Assembly (NCBI RefSeq): GCF_002750975.1
Contig: NZ_PEJS01000001.1
Location: 620,001 to 684,000, forward strand
Direction of reading: 5' to 3'
DNA: 64,000 nt
DNA from: Stenotrophomonas indicatrix
GTDB taxonomy: Bacteria > Pseudomonadota > Gammaproteobacteria > Xanthomonadales > Xanthomonadaceae
Within the stretch, counting starts at the first letter, position 1; each line of letters begins with the position of its first letter. Below the pieces are notes generated by a model. That model ran no database searches. It saw only the letters and a program-made list of their open reading frames with translations, and had not been told where the DNA came from. This document shows positions 43,631 to 52,280 of the stretch, in pieces. The translations under genes and the position numbers were made by a program.

Positions 43631-44911
43631 ATGAATTACGTTTCGATGGGTGTTCTCGCAATTGGAATTGCAGCGGCGTCTTCAAGCGCACAGGCCAAAT
43701 CGTTGCCGCGCCTGTACAGCTTTCCAACCACAACAACCGCGTCTGTTTCCAACGCGCTGCCGGCACCGGGGCAGGTGATCCAGTTGTCTGCGCAGGTCGA
43801 TGGCCAGGCACTCGGGCTGTATCACATTCCAGGCAATGAGCAGATCGGCGGCTTCGTCGAATTCAAGGTCAATGGCCAGGCGGTGGGCAAGGTGCAGGTC
43901 AGTACCGTCAACACGCCGTTCCTCGGTACGGTTTCCGACCTGGACAAGGGTTGCTGGGCTGCCATCCGTGACGTCCAAGCCTGTACGCACAAGTACGCCT
44001 ACGGCCGTCCGGCCAAGGTGGCGATCAACTACACAGTGCCGGCAGGCTTCACTACAGCGTCGATCACGGCGACGTTCAGTGGCGATGGTCAGTTCACGCA
44101 AGGGTCGGTGTCGGCGCCGGTCAACCTGCGCAACATTCCCACCTTTGGTGAGATCCGCGGCATGGGCAACAAGTGCCTGGATGCCGAGGGCGCCAACACC
44201 GCGCCAGGTACCGCCATCCAGGTGTGGGATTGCACGCCGGGCACCGCACAACAGCTTTGGACGGTGAAGCCCAATACCTCGACCATCACGGGAGTGCCCA
44301 GCAATCGCGTGCTTGACATCGTGGGCTATGGCACAAGCAACGGAAGCCGGATCCAGCTCTACGACGCCCATGGTGACTGGAATCAGTCGTGGAAGTTCAC
44401 CAACACATCCATCGTCGGCGTGGCCAACAAGGTGCTGGATGCCATTGGTGCGTCCAGCGCCAACGGCACCAAGATCCAGCTGTACAGCAATGCGCTGACC
44501 AGCAACCAGAAGTGGGAGTTCAACCCCGCCAACGGCTCGATTGTCGGTGTCGGTGGCAAGTGCCTGGATGTTGAAGGTGCAAATCCTGCAGATGGCACCC
44601 GCGTGCAGTTGTGGGATTGCACGGGCGTGCCGCAGCAGCGCTTCGAGCTGGGCGCGGACGGGTCGATCCGTGGGTTGGGCGGGAAGTGCCTGGAAGCAGC
44701 GGATGGTGCGAGCCATGATGGAAATCCGATCCGCATGTGGTCGTGCAATGGTGGCGCACACCAGTCCTGGCGACTGGTAGGCGAGATCCGCAACCCGCAG
44801 ACCAACATGTGCCTGGATGACCCGGGCATGGGCAATACCAACGGCTCGAAGGTGCACATGTGGATGTGCCAGGGCACAGAGAACCAGCGCTGGGAATTCT
44901 CCTCCTACTGA
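43631..44911 (+). CDS. Secreted ricin-B-type lectin
   Basis: A 426-residue protein with a signal peptide (MNYVSMGVLAIGIAAASSSA, then QAKS). After a beta domain of about 150 residues there are six repeats starting IRGMGNKCLD, ITGVPSNRVLD, IVGVANKVLD, IVGVGGKCLD, IRGLGGKCLE and IRNPQTNMCLD, each ending in a Q-x-W-type signature (QQLW, QSWKF, QKWEF, QQRFEL, QSWRL, QRWEF). Six repeats fit two beta-trefoil domains of the ricin B type, a carbohydrate-binding fold. No catalytic domain is seen; the N-terminal domain is unassigned. Could be a secreted adhesin or lectin of a toxin or glycan-scavenging system. Confidence 0.8.
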   Translation: MNYVSMGVLAIGIAAASSSAQAKSLPRLYSFPTTTTASVSNALPAPGQVIQLSAQVDGQALGLYHIPGNEQIGGFVEFKVNGQAVGKVQVSTVNTPFLGTVSDLDKGCWAAIRDVQACTHKYAYGRPAKVAINYTVPAGFTTASITATFSGDGQFTQGSVSAPVNLRNIPTFGEIRGMGNKCLDAEGANTAPGTAIQVWDCTPGTAQQLWTVKPNTSTITGVPSNRVLDIVGYGTSNGSRIQLYDAHGDWNQSWKFTNTSIVGVANKVLDAIGASSANGTKIQLYSNALTSNQKWEFNPANGSIVGVGGKCLDVEGANPADGTRVQLWDCTGVPQQRFELGADGSIRGLGGKCLEAADGASHDGNPIRMWSCNGGAHQSWRLVGEIRNPQTNMCLDDPGMGNTNGSKVHMWMCQGTENQRWEFSSY

Positions 44912-44936
44912 GTTTTCGGCCTGATGCAGTGTTGTG

Positions 44937-44967
44937 GAACCGTGCGCCTTCGCGCGCACGGTTCTTT
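44937..44967 (+). terminator. Intrinsic terminator after the lectin gene
   Basis: GAACCGTGCGC (44937-44947), loop CTTCGC and GCGCACGGTTC (44954-44964) form an 11-bp stem followed by TTT. The minus-strand MFS gene ends at 45000, so it can work in both directions. Confidence 0.8.
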
Positions 44968-44999
44968 GCAGGGACAGGTCAAGGGCCTGCCATGCAGAT

Positions 45000-46133
45000 C
45001 TACATCCGCAGCCAGCGCGTCGACACTGCCACCAGCAACAGCGCCATCGCCACACCGACAAAGGCGGCGATGAGACCGAAATGATTGGCGGCGAAACCGA
45101 TCAGCGCCGGGCCGGCAAGAATGCCGGCAAAGCCGAGGGTGGACACGGCGGTGATGGCGATCGCCTGCGGCATCCGGTGCTGGCTGCCAGCCAGCGAGAA
45201 CAGCGCCGGTGCGATGTTGGCGCAGCCCAGGCCGACCAGCACGTAGCCGACCAACGACACCTGCCATGGCGTGACCAGGGTGAGCACCAGCACGCCGGCG
45301 CAGGCCAGCAGCGCACCGGCCACGATCGCCTTCTGCCGGCCGATGCGCTCTACCAGGCTGTCGCCGAACAGGCGCGCAACGGTCATGGTCAGGGTGAAGG
45401 TCACGTAGCCGATGCCGGCATGGCTGGCATCGACCTGGCGTATGTCGGTGAGGAACACCGCGCTCCAGTCCAGCATCGCGCCCTCGGCCAGGAACGCGAT
45501 GAAGGCAAGCACGCCGATGAACATGACGATGCCACGTGGCCAGGCCAGCAACGGCGTGTCGTGCGCGATGCGCTCGCTGCGCCAGTGGCGTGCCGACAGC
45601 AGCGCGACCACCGCCATCATCAACACGCCCGGCAGCACCGCGGCAACCGGCGCCATGCGTGCGCTCAGCAACAGGGTCATGGTCGCCGCGCCGAGGAATC
45701 CCCCGATGCTGAAGAACGCGTGGAAGCCGGACATCATTACCCGCTGCGCTTCGCGTTCCACCACCACGGCCTGTACGTTCATCGTGCAATCCATCGCGCC
45801 TACGCCGGCACCGAAGACGAACAGCACCAGGCCCAGCAACCACGCCGAGTCGGCCAGTGCCAGGCCGGGCACCGTCGCGCAGATGATCAGCGTGGTAGCC
45901 AGCATTACCCGGCGGCAGCCCAGCCGTGCGGCCAGCACGCCCGACAGCGGCATGGCCAGCAGCGAGCCCGCGCCCAGGCACAGCAGCACCAGCCCGAGTG
46001 TTGCATCGTTGATGTCGGTGCGCGTCTTGGCGAAGGGCACCAGCGTGGCCCACAGCGCGGTAGCGAAGCCGGGAATGAAGAATGCAGCGCGGGTCGCGTG
46101 CTGTTGGGCACGCGGTCGGTTGACGAGGGACAT
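45000..46133 (-). CDS. MFS transporter (SmtcrA-like)
   Basis: A 377-residue protein with about 12 membrane segments and an MFS pattern (GAGSLLAMPLSGVLAARLG). It lies directly behind a DeoR-type regulator next to qnr. In S. maltophilia the DeoR regulator SmQnrR is reported to repress both Smqnr and the MFS-type SmtcrA; the arrangement suggests this is that transporter. Substrate not shown here. Confidence 0.75.
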   Translation of the reverse strand: MSLVNRPRAQQHATRAAFFIPGFATALWATLVPFAKTRTDINDATLGLVLLCLGAGSLLAMPLSGVLAARLGCRRVMLATTLIICATVPGLALADSAWLLGLVLFVFGAGVGAMDCTMNVQAVVVEREAQRVMMSGFHAFFSIGGFLGAATMTLLLSARMAPVAAVLPGVLMMAVVALLSARHWRSERIAHDTPLLAWPRGIVMFIGVLAFIAFLAEGAMLDWSAVFLTDIRQVDASHAGIGYVTFTLTMTVARLFGDSLVERIGRQKAIVAGALLACAGVLVLTLVTPWQVSLVGYVLVGLGCANIAPALFSLAGSQHRMPQAIAITAVSTLGFAGILAGPALIGFAANHFGLIAAFVGVAMALLLVAVSTRWLRM

Positions 46134-46144
46134 GGGCGATTCGG

Positions 46145-46918
46145 TCAGGGATGTGTTGGATGCACGGTGATGCCGGCGGCGCGGAAGCGGGCGGCCTGGG
46201 CAGGCGGTGCAGACGTGGTTAGTACCAGGTCGTCGATGTCATCCAGGCTGGCGATCTGCCAGTTGCCCCGCGCGCCCAGTTTTTCGCTGGTGGCAGCGAC
46301 GATGATGCGGCTGCTGCAGGCGACCATCGCGCGCTTGAGCGTGGCCTCCTCGGCATCCATCGCCCACACGCCGGTGTCCACGTCCACGGCGCAGGGGCCG
46401 GGCAGATAGACATCCGCGCGCAGGCGCTGCACCTGGGCCAGCGCCTCGGCGCCAACCGCGCCGCCGCCGGCAGCCAGTCGCCCACCGATCAGCTGTACGG
46501 TGGTGCCCTCCCGCCACGCTGCGGCGGTGGCGATCTGCGGCGCGTTGGTGATCACCGTCAGCCCCAGCGCGCCCGGCAATTGCTGGGCAATGGCCAAGTT
46601 GGTCGAGCCGGCATCGATCAGCAGGACCTGGCCGGGCTGCAGCAGCGTACAGACACGGGCGGCCAGCTCGTCCTTGCCGGTGCGGTCCTGGGTCATCCGT
46701 TCGCGCAGTGGCACGGCTTTCGGGGCTGGCAGCACCGCACCCCCATAGACGCGCTGGCACAGGCCCTGGGCAGCCAGTTCACGCAGATCCCGGCGGATCG
46801 AATCTTCGGAAACCGCGTAACGGCGGGCCAGTTCGGCGGCGACCACGCGTCCTTGCTGGCGCAGCTCCTGCAGGATCAACTGGGTACGTTCGGCGGGGAG
46901 TGTCGGGTCGGAGGTCAT
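46145..46918 (-). CDS. DeoR-type repressor (SmQnrR-like)
   Basis: A 257-residue DeoR-family regulator: N-terminal winged helix (ELARRYAVSEDSIRRDLREL) and a sugar-phosphate-type sensor domain with LIDAGSTNLAIAQQLPG and LKRAMVACSSRIIVAATSEKLG. The start ATG is at 46918, as the upstream frame is not family-like. Divergent from qnr, with a TGCA-repeat operator in the gap. Matches SmQnrR, described as negative regulator of Smqnr. Confidence 0.85.
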   Translation of the reverse strand: MTSDPTLPAERTQLILQELRQQGRVVAAELARRYAVSEDSIRRDLRELAAQGLCQRVYGGAVLPAPKAVPLRERMTQDRTGKDELAARVCTLLQPGQVLLIDAGSTNLAIAQQLPGALGLTVITNAPQIATAAAWREGTTVQLIGGRLAAGGGAVGAEALAQVQRLRADVYLPGPCAVDVDTGVWAMDAEEATLKRAMVACSSRIIVAATSEKLGARGNWQIASLDDIDDLVLTTSAPPAQAARFRAAGITVHPTHP

Positions 46919-46926
46919 GTCTGAAG

Positions 46927-46952
46927 TGTGCACAATCATGCATAAACGTGCA
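46927..46952. promoter_or_regulatory. Predicted DeoR operator between regulator and qnr
   Basis: On the minus strand three hexamers TGCACG, TGCATG and TGCACA follow one another at exact 10-bp spacing (46952-46927), one per helical turn. It lies 9 bases before the DeoR start codon and about 140 before qnr. A repressor of the DeoR type could block both directions. Confidence 0.55.
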
Positions 46953-47091
46953 AGATCGGGTATTGGCGGTGGCGCGTACGGGTGGGATGTACACACTCCG
47001 GCTGCAGCGCTGGTGAATCCCACGCGAGCGCGTCCTGTCCATCGCCTTTCCAGCGCGGCATCATGGCAAGGCACCCGGCACGGAACCCTGC

Positions 47092-47739
47092 ATGTCCTCC
47101 ACTGTTCACCACAAGCTGCGCATCGGCGCCGATCAGTTCACCGGCCAGAAGGTGGTCGACCAGCAGTTCCTCGAATGCGATTTCTCCGGCGCTGACCTCA
47201 CCGCCACCGAGTTCGTGAACTGCGTTTTCTACGATGCCGACACGCGCACCGGGTGCCGTTTCAGTGGTGCCACGTTGAAGGAAGCCAGCTTCCGCCAGTG
47301 CGACATCAGCATGTGCAACTTCAACTTCATCAAGGCGTTGGGGCTGGAAATCAGCGAATGCCGCGCACAAGGTGCCGATTTCAGCAACGCCAGTTTCATG
47401 AACCAGATCACCACGCGCAGCTGGTTCTGCAGTGCCTTCATCAAGAAGAGCAACCTGCGCTATGCCAACTTTTCGCGGGTGACGCTGGAGAAGTGCGAGC
47501 TGTGGGAGAACCGCTGGGACGGTGCCAACGTGAGCGGCGCCAGTTTTGCAGGGTCGGACCTGTCCGGCGGCCAGTTCGATGGCGTCGACTGGAATTCCGC
47601 CAACTTCACCGATTGCGACCTGACCAACTCCGAACTGGGCGAATTGGACCTGCGCAGCACCAACCTGCGTGGCGCCACGCTCGATGTGCAGCAGGTCGCG
47701 CTGCTGATGCAGCGGATCGGCATCACCGTGGTGCCATGA
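47092..47739 (+). CDS. Smqnr: Qnr pentapeptide-repeat protein (SmQnr)
   Basis: A 215-residue right-handed quadrilateral beta-helix protein. It carries the Qnr-specific segments SECRAQGADFSNASFMNQIT, WFCSAFIKK, LEKCELWENRWDG and SGSDLSGG-like SGSDLSGGQFDGVDW, and a C-terminal dimerisation helix (VALLMQRIGITV). Qnr proteins protect DNA gyrase and topoisomerase IV from quinolones. Chromosomal qnr is typical of the S. maltophilia complex. Divergent from a DeoR-type repressor. Confidence 0.9.
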   Translation: MSSTVHHKLRIGADQFTGQKVVDQQFLECDFSGADLTATEFVNCVFYDADTRTGCRFSGATLKEASFRQCDISMCNFNFIKALGLEISECRAQGADFSNASFMNQITTRSWFCSAFIKKSNLRYANFSRVTLEKCELWENRWDGANVSGASFAGSDLSGGQFDGVDWNSANFTDCDLTNSELGELDLRSTNLRGATLDVQQVALLMQRIGITVVP

Positions 47740-47754
47740 GCGTGCGTCGCGGCG

Positions 47755-48438
47755 CTATACCGGTGTGGCCGGCGCATGTGCCACCCAGCCCCTGAAGCTG
47801 AAGCCGGCGTAGAACAGTTCCACGCTCTCGAAGCCGGCCTCCTGCAGCAGCGCCACTTCCTGTTCGGGTGAGAGCAGCGGCAGGCGCTCGGCGATCGCCT
47901 CGATCGCGCGCTGTGTATCGGCACGTGGAATGCCGGAAGCCTCGGCGAACGCGGCGTAGCGCTGGAGCCAGCGATGCTTGCCGGCCGCGTCCTGCGGCAC
48001 GCTGTGGTGCGCCACCACCAACGGCGCACCTGCGCGCAGCCGTTGCCGCAGTTCGCGCAGGGTGTGCAGGCGCTGTTCAACGGTGAGGAAGTGCAGGGTC
48101 AGCAGGCAGGTGGCGCCGTCGAAGACGGTGCGCGGGGCATCGTCGATGTAGCCTTCCAGCAGCGTCACCTGGGCCATCAACGGCCCCAGGGTCTGTTCGG
48201 CCAGCGCGAGCATTGGCGCGGCAGGATCGACGCCGAGCATCCGCCATTGCGGGTGCGCTTCTGCGAAGGCCTTGAGCTCCAGGCCGCCGCCTGCGCCGAG
48301 CACCAGCACCTGGCCATCATCGGGTACGTGTTCGGCCAGCAGCAGGTGGCTCATCTGCTGCAGTCCGAGGAAACCGGGTACCTGCCGCAGCGGGCCCTCC
48401 GCGTAGCGGGCCACGGCATGGGGATCGGAGAAGGACAT
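47755..48438 (-). CDS. Class I SAM-dependent methyltransferase
   Basis: A 227-residue protein with the SAM motif VLVLGAGGGLELKAF (about 43-57), VDPAAP and a downstream LLTLHFLTVEQ. The preferred start at 48438 (MSFSDPHAVARYAEG) has AGGA upstream; the open frame goes much further up but is not family-like. It converges on qnr with a 16-bp gap. Substrate unknown. Confidence 0.75.
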   Translation of the reverse strand: MSFSDPHAVARYAEGPLRQVPGFLGLQQMSHLLLAEHVPDDGQVLVLGAGGGLELKAFAEAHPQWRMLGVDPAAPMLALAEQTLGPLMAQVTLLEGYIDDAPRTVFDGATCLLTLHFLTVEQRLHTLRELRQRLRAGAPLVVAHHSVPQDAAGKHRWLQRYAAFAEASGIPRADTQRAIEAIAERLPLLSPEQEVALLQEAGFESVELFYAGFSFRGWVAHAPATPV

Positions 48439-48555
48439 CGGAAGGATTCCTGCGGCAATGGCGAACATCCACTTTACCGTGCTCGGCAAGTGTCGATTGC
48501 ACAGTGGCTCGCCTTTGCTTAAGGTCTGCGCCTGCATGCATTCAAGAGATCGGGA

Positions 48556-49029
48556 ATGGACCCTCGCAGCCCCGCGATGCCATCGGCGGAAGCCTTTGAA
48601 CTGGCGCTGACAATGCTGGGACGGGAGGGCATGGATGAGGAGCAGGCCGAGCGGGCGCTGCTCGCGCTCGGCAGCGAACACTGGCAGATGCGCCGCCTGC
48701 TGGTGTGGTTGCCTGAAGCCTTCGCCATGGCCCTGATCGGTCATATGGAACTGGGCGTGCAGCTGCCCGGTACCTTCACCGCCTCCGACGCACAGGGCGA
48801 CCTGCATGAACTGCCGCTCGACCGTGAGCCTGTATTCGCTGCCGGTCTCCAGCGCGCCCTCGTCATGTACCACGAAGGGCCACGCGCCGCGTTCCGGGCG
48901 ATCTGCCAGCGCAGTTCGTCGCTCAATGCGATCGACAACGCCTTGAATACCGGCGCCGATCTGCGGGGCGCCGCGCTTTCGGGTCCGGAGCTTCTGGACA
49001 TCCCGGCAGAGACCTACCTCGCCCATTGA
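48556..49029 (+). CDS. Hypothetical protein
   Basis: A 157-residue soluble helical protein (AFELALTMLGREGMDEEQAE). Not recognised. It stands alone, divergent from the methyltransferase and convergent with the lipoprotein gene. Confidence 0.6.
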   Translation: MDPRSPAMPSAEAFELALTMLGREGMDEEQAERALLALGSEHWQMRRLLVWLPEAFAMALIGHMELGVQLPGTFTASDAQGDLHELPLDREPVFAAGLQRALVMYHEGPRAAFRAICQRSSSLNAIDNALNTGADLRGAALSGPELLDIPAETYLAH

Positions 49030-49040
49030 GCCCGGGGTTT

Positions 49041-49766
49041 TCAGAGCGCGGGCTTCATCCCGTCTGCTTCCAGGCGATACAGGCCGGTCAATCGCCAGTC
49101 ATCGTGTACGCGCTGCAGCCGGTACTCATGGATGCGGACGCTTGAGCGGCGCTGTTGCGCGGTACGTATGGACGCTGCGTCGCCGAGGATATGCACGGCC
49201 AGGACCTGTTCCATTTCCGGATCATGCGCTGACTCGACGCTGGGCCGGCGCATGACAGTGCGAGAGGTGCCCGGCAGGGCATAGTGCTCCACCAGCTTCG
49301 CGTACGACGCATCGGCCAATGCCTGGCCGCGCGATGGGCCATGCTCTGCCAGCCGTGCAAGCGAGGCCTTGTTCCATTCCAGGAAGTCGGACTGGAAGGC
49401 GCGCATGCGTACGACCGGCGTGCTGCCGCCCAGATCCAGCGCGCTGCGTTCGAAAACAAGAAGCGGCAGAACCTCGCCGAACCCCACGTCGCGGCCATAG
49501 CGGAAGCTGCGTTCGGCCTGCAGCCTGCCATTGCAAAGCAGGACGACGCGACCGGGCCTGCTGGAATGAACCATCAAGTGCCGTTGAAAATAGCCCTGTA
49601 CCGGCTCGGCATCCGTGTTGGACGCCCCCGGCGCGGTGATCTGCAGTTGGCAGTTGCCATCCGTGGGCGCATAGCCAGCGATCTGCAGCGAGCCGTCGGG
49701 TGGCCCGAACGTGACGCAACCACTGGCCAGCCCGCAGACCAAGGTGATGCCAATCCATCGACGCAT
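49041..49766 (-). CDS. Hypothetical lipoprotein
   Basis: A 241-residue protein from ATG 49766 with an N-terminal lipoprotein signal (MRRWIGITLVCGLASGCVTF, lipobox ASGC). No catalytic domain recognised. The open frame reaches 49928, but the lipobox shows the real start. Confidence 0.7.
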   Translation of the reverse strand: MRRWIGITLVCGLASGCVTFGPPDGSLQIAGYAPTDGNCQLQITAPGASNTDAEPVQGYFQRHLMVHSSRPGRVVLLCNGRLQAERSFRYGRDVGFGEVLPLLVFERSALDLGGSTPVVRMRAFQSDFLEWNKASLARLAEHGPSRGQALADASYAKLVEHYALPGTSRTVMRRPSVESAHDPEMEQVLAVHILGDAASIRTAQQRRSSVRIHEYRLQRVHDDWRLTGLYRLEADGMKPAL

Positions 49767-49815
49767 GCGGGCGCTCCTTGCCTGGATGGCTGGCAGGATA
49801 ACGCACTCGGATGCT

Positions 49816-51204
49816 TCAGCTGTGCTGCTGCAACGCCTTCCCAAGCACCTGCCAGATCTTCGGGTCCTGGCACTGCGACACATTGAAGCGCACGTAGTCG
49901 GCAGCCCGCTGCGACTGGCTGAAGGCATTGCCCGGCGCTACCACCACGCCTTCGCGCAGGCACTGCCTGGCCACCGCCGATGCATCGCGGCCATCGGGCA
50001 GCTGGCACCACAGAAACAGCCCTGCATCGGGTTGCAGCCATGGCGTAATGCCCAGCTTCTGCACCTGCCGCAGCGTGTGCTTGCGCACATCGGCCAGGCG
50101 CGTGCGCACCGCCTGCATGTGGCGGCGGTAGCCACTGTCGGTCAGTGCGATCTGCATCAGGTGCGCGGCCAAGTGCCCACCGCCGAAGCTGGTGGCCAGC
50201 TTCAGATCGGTCAGTGCCTCGATCCAGTCCGGGCGCGCGGCGATGTAGCCGCAGCGCGATGCCGCGGAAATGGTCTTTGAGAAACTGCCGACATGGATCA
50301 CCCGCGACAATCCATCCAGCGCCGCCAGCCGCGGCGCCGGGCGCAGCTCGAAGTCGGCGAAGATGTCATCTTCGATGATGATCAGTTCGCTGTGTTCGGC
50401 CAGGCCCAGCAGGCGGTGTGCCGTGGTCGCCGACAGCACCGCGCCGGTCGGGTTGTGCAGTCCGGCGTTGGTGATGTACAGGCGTGGCGCGTGTTCCTGC
50501 AGCGCGCTGGCAAACACCTGCAGGTCCGGCCCGGTGTGCGTGTACGGTATGCCGATGGCCTGCACCTGATGGGCCTTCAACATCGCGTGGTAATTGAAAT
50601 AGCTCGGGTCGTCGACCAGCACGCAGTCACCGGGCTTCAGCAGGAAGCGGCAGATCAGGTCGACCGCGTGCGTCCCCGATTCGGCCAGCAGCAACTGCTC
50701 CATCGACGCGTCGATGCCCAGCGTGGCCGCGCGTCGCTGCAGTGTCTGCCGCAATGCCGGCAGGCCCAGCGGTCCTGCATAGTCCACCAGCTGCGCGGAG
50801 TCGGCGCGGGCCATGCGGCGCAGGCCGCGGCGCAGGCCATCGTGGTACAGCCAGTCGCTGGGCATCCAGCCGCAGCCAGGCTTGAGGTGTCCCGGCGGGG
50901 TTTCCAGCGATTGCCGTGATACCCACAGCGGGTCCACCGCGCGATCCAGCCGCGGTTCCATTTCCGCCAGCGCCAGTGGTGCCGCCGGGCCAGCCACGTA
51001 GAAGCCGGAGCCGGCGCGCGCGGCGATCACGCCTTCGGCGGCCAAGCGTTCGTAGGCCTCGACCACGGTGGACACGGAAACGCCCATCGCCGTGGCCTGC
51101 GCGCGCACCGAGGGCAGGCGGCTGCCCGGGCCATCCAGGCGCGAACTGATGCGGGAGCGGACGGCGTGGATGACGCTGTCGATGCGGCTGGGCGGTCGGG
51201 ACAT
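49816..51204 (-). CDS. MocR/PdxR-type GntR regulator with aminotransferase domain
   Basis: A 462-residue protein: N-terminal GntR winged helix (SRLPSVRAQATAMGVSVSTV) and a class I aminotransferase-like domain with NPTGAV, IIEDDIFADF and the PLP Lys in GSFSKTIS. The start at 51204 has the wHTH at its beginning. Divergent from an EamA-type transporter, the usual arrangement. It presumably senses PLP or an amine and controls the transporter. Confidence 0.85.
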   Translation of the reverse strand: MSRPPSRIDSVIHAVRSRISSRLDGPGSRLPSVRAQATAMGVSVSTVVEAYERLAAEGVIAARAGSGFYVAGPAAPLALAEMEPRLDRAVDPLWVSRQSLETPPGHLKPGCGWMPSDWLYHDGLRRGLRRMARADSAQLVDYAGPLGLPALRQTLQRRAATLGIDASMEQLLLAESGTHAVDLICRFLLKPGDCVLVDDPSYFNYHAMLKAHQVQAIGIPYTHTGPDLQVFASALQEHAPRLYITNAGLHNPTGAVLSATTAHRLLGLAEHSELIIIEDDIFADFELRPAPRLAALDGLSRVIHVGSFSKTISAASRCGYIAARPDWIEALTDLKLATSFGGGHLAAHLMQIALTDSGYRRHMQAVRTRLADVRKHTLRQVQKLGITPWLQPDAGLFLWCQLPDGRDASAVARQCLREGVVVAPGNAFSQSQRAADYVRFNVSQCQDPKIWQVLGKALQQHS

Positions 51205-51210
51205 GCGCGT

Positions 51211-51255
51211 GACTGTAAGGGGATTGTGGGCAGTACAGTTACTTGTGACTGTACT
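51211..51255. promoter_or_regulatory. Predicted MocR operator
   Basis: AGTACAGT (51232-51239), 8 bases, ACTGTACT (51248-51255) is a perfect inverted repeat in the gap between the regulator and the transporter, with another GACTGTA half at 51211-51217. Layout is compatible with MocR operators. Confidence 0.55.
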
Positions 51256-51292
51256 GGATTGTAGCTGTGTATCGCCCGTGCCCGGTGGCCCA

Positions 51293-52201
51293 ATGACGGG
51301 CACGGCCGGCCATTGCCCGGCATTTCTGGAGCAGGGTGTGGAACGGTCGGCAAGCGGGTGGATCAATGGCTTCATCGGTGTGGTGATCTTCGCCGGCTCG
51401 TTGCCGGCCACCCGCCTGGCAGTGATGGAGCTGGACGCCAGCTTCGTCACCGCCGCACGCGCCAGCATCGCCGCGTTGCTGGGGCTGGTGCTGCTGCTGG
51501 CATTGCGCCAGCCGCGCCCGGTCAGAAGCGATCTGCCCGGTCTGGTGCTGGTCAGCCTGGGCGTGGTGGTGGGCTTCCCGTTGCTGACCGCGCTTGCCCT
51601 GCGCCACGCCTCCTCGGCACATACCATCGTGTTCCTGGGCCTGTTGCCGCTGAGCACGGCGGTATTCGGCGTCCTGCGCGGCGGTGACCGGCCACGCCCG
51701 GCATTCTGGGTGTTCTCGCTGCTGGGCAGCGCCTGTGTGGTCGGCTACGCCGCGCGCAACGGCATCGAAGCCTCACTGCAGGCCGACCTGTTGATGCTGG
51801 CAGCGATCGTGGTGTGCGGACTTGGCTATGCCGAGGGCGGCCGCCTGGCCCGGCATCTGGGTGGCTGGCAGGTAATCAGCTGGGCACTGCTGCTGGCATT
51901 GCCGGTGATGCTGCCGCTGATGGTGGCGATGCGCCCGTCCTCGTTCACGGCGGTCGCCGCGTCGGCCTGGTGGGCGCTGGGGTACGTGGCGGTGTTCAGC
52001 ATGCTGGTCGGTTTCCTGTTCTGGTATCGCGGCCTGGCCCAGGGCGGTATCGCTGCGGTCGGCCAGCTGCAGCTGCTGCAGCCGTTCTTCGGCCTGGCGC
52101 TGGCGGCGCTGCTGCTGCACGAGACCGTCAGCGCCGGCATGTTGCTGGTGACCGTGGCAGCGGTGATCTGCGTGGCCGGCGCCCGCCGCTTCAGCCGATG
52201 A
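51293..52201 (+). CDS. EamA/DMT-family transporter
   Basis: A 302-residue protein with about ten membrane segments and two EamA-like halves (GFIGVVIFAGSLPATRLAV and GQLQLLQPFFGLALAALLL). The ATG at 51293 lacks a strong ribosome-binding site; a GTG at 51338 with GGAG upstream is an alternative that starts VERSASGWINGF. Divergent from the MocR-like regulator. Confidence 0.8.
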   Translation: MTGTAGHCPAFLEQGVERSASGWINGFIGVVIFAGSLPATRLAVMELDASFVTAARASIAALLGLVLLLALRQPRPVRSDLPGLVLVSLGVVVGFPLLTALALRHASSAHTIVFLGLLPLSTAVFGVLRGGDRPRPAFWVFSLLGSACVVGYAARNGIEASLQADLLMLAAIVVCGLGYAEGGRLARHLGGWQVISWALLLALPVMLPLMVAMRPSSFTAVAASAWWALGYVAVFSMLVGFLFWYRGLAQGGIAAVGQLQLLQPFFGLALAALLLHETVSAGMLLVTVAAVICVAGARRFSR

Positions 52202-52280
52202 CGCGCGATAGCGTCGGCGTATCGTGGCGTGCCGCCAACAGTATTGGCCGGGGCCGGCGCGCCTGGTTGAAGCTGTGCCG

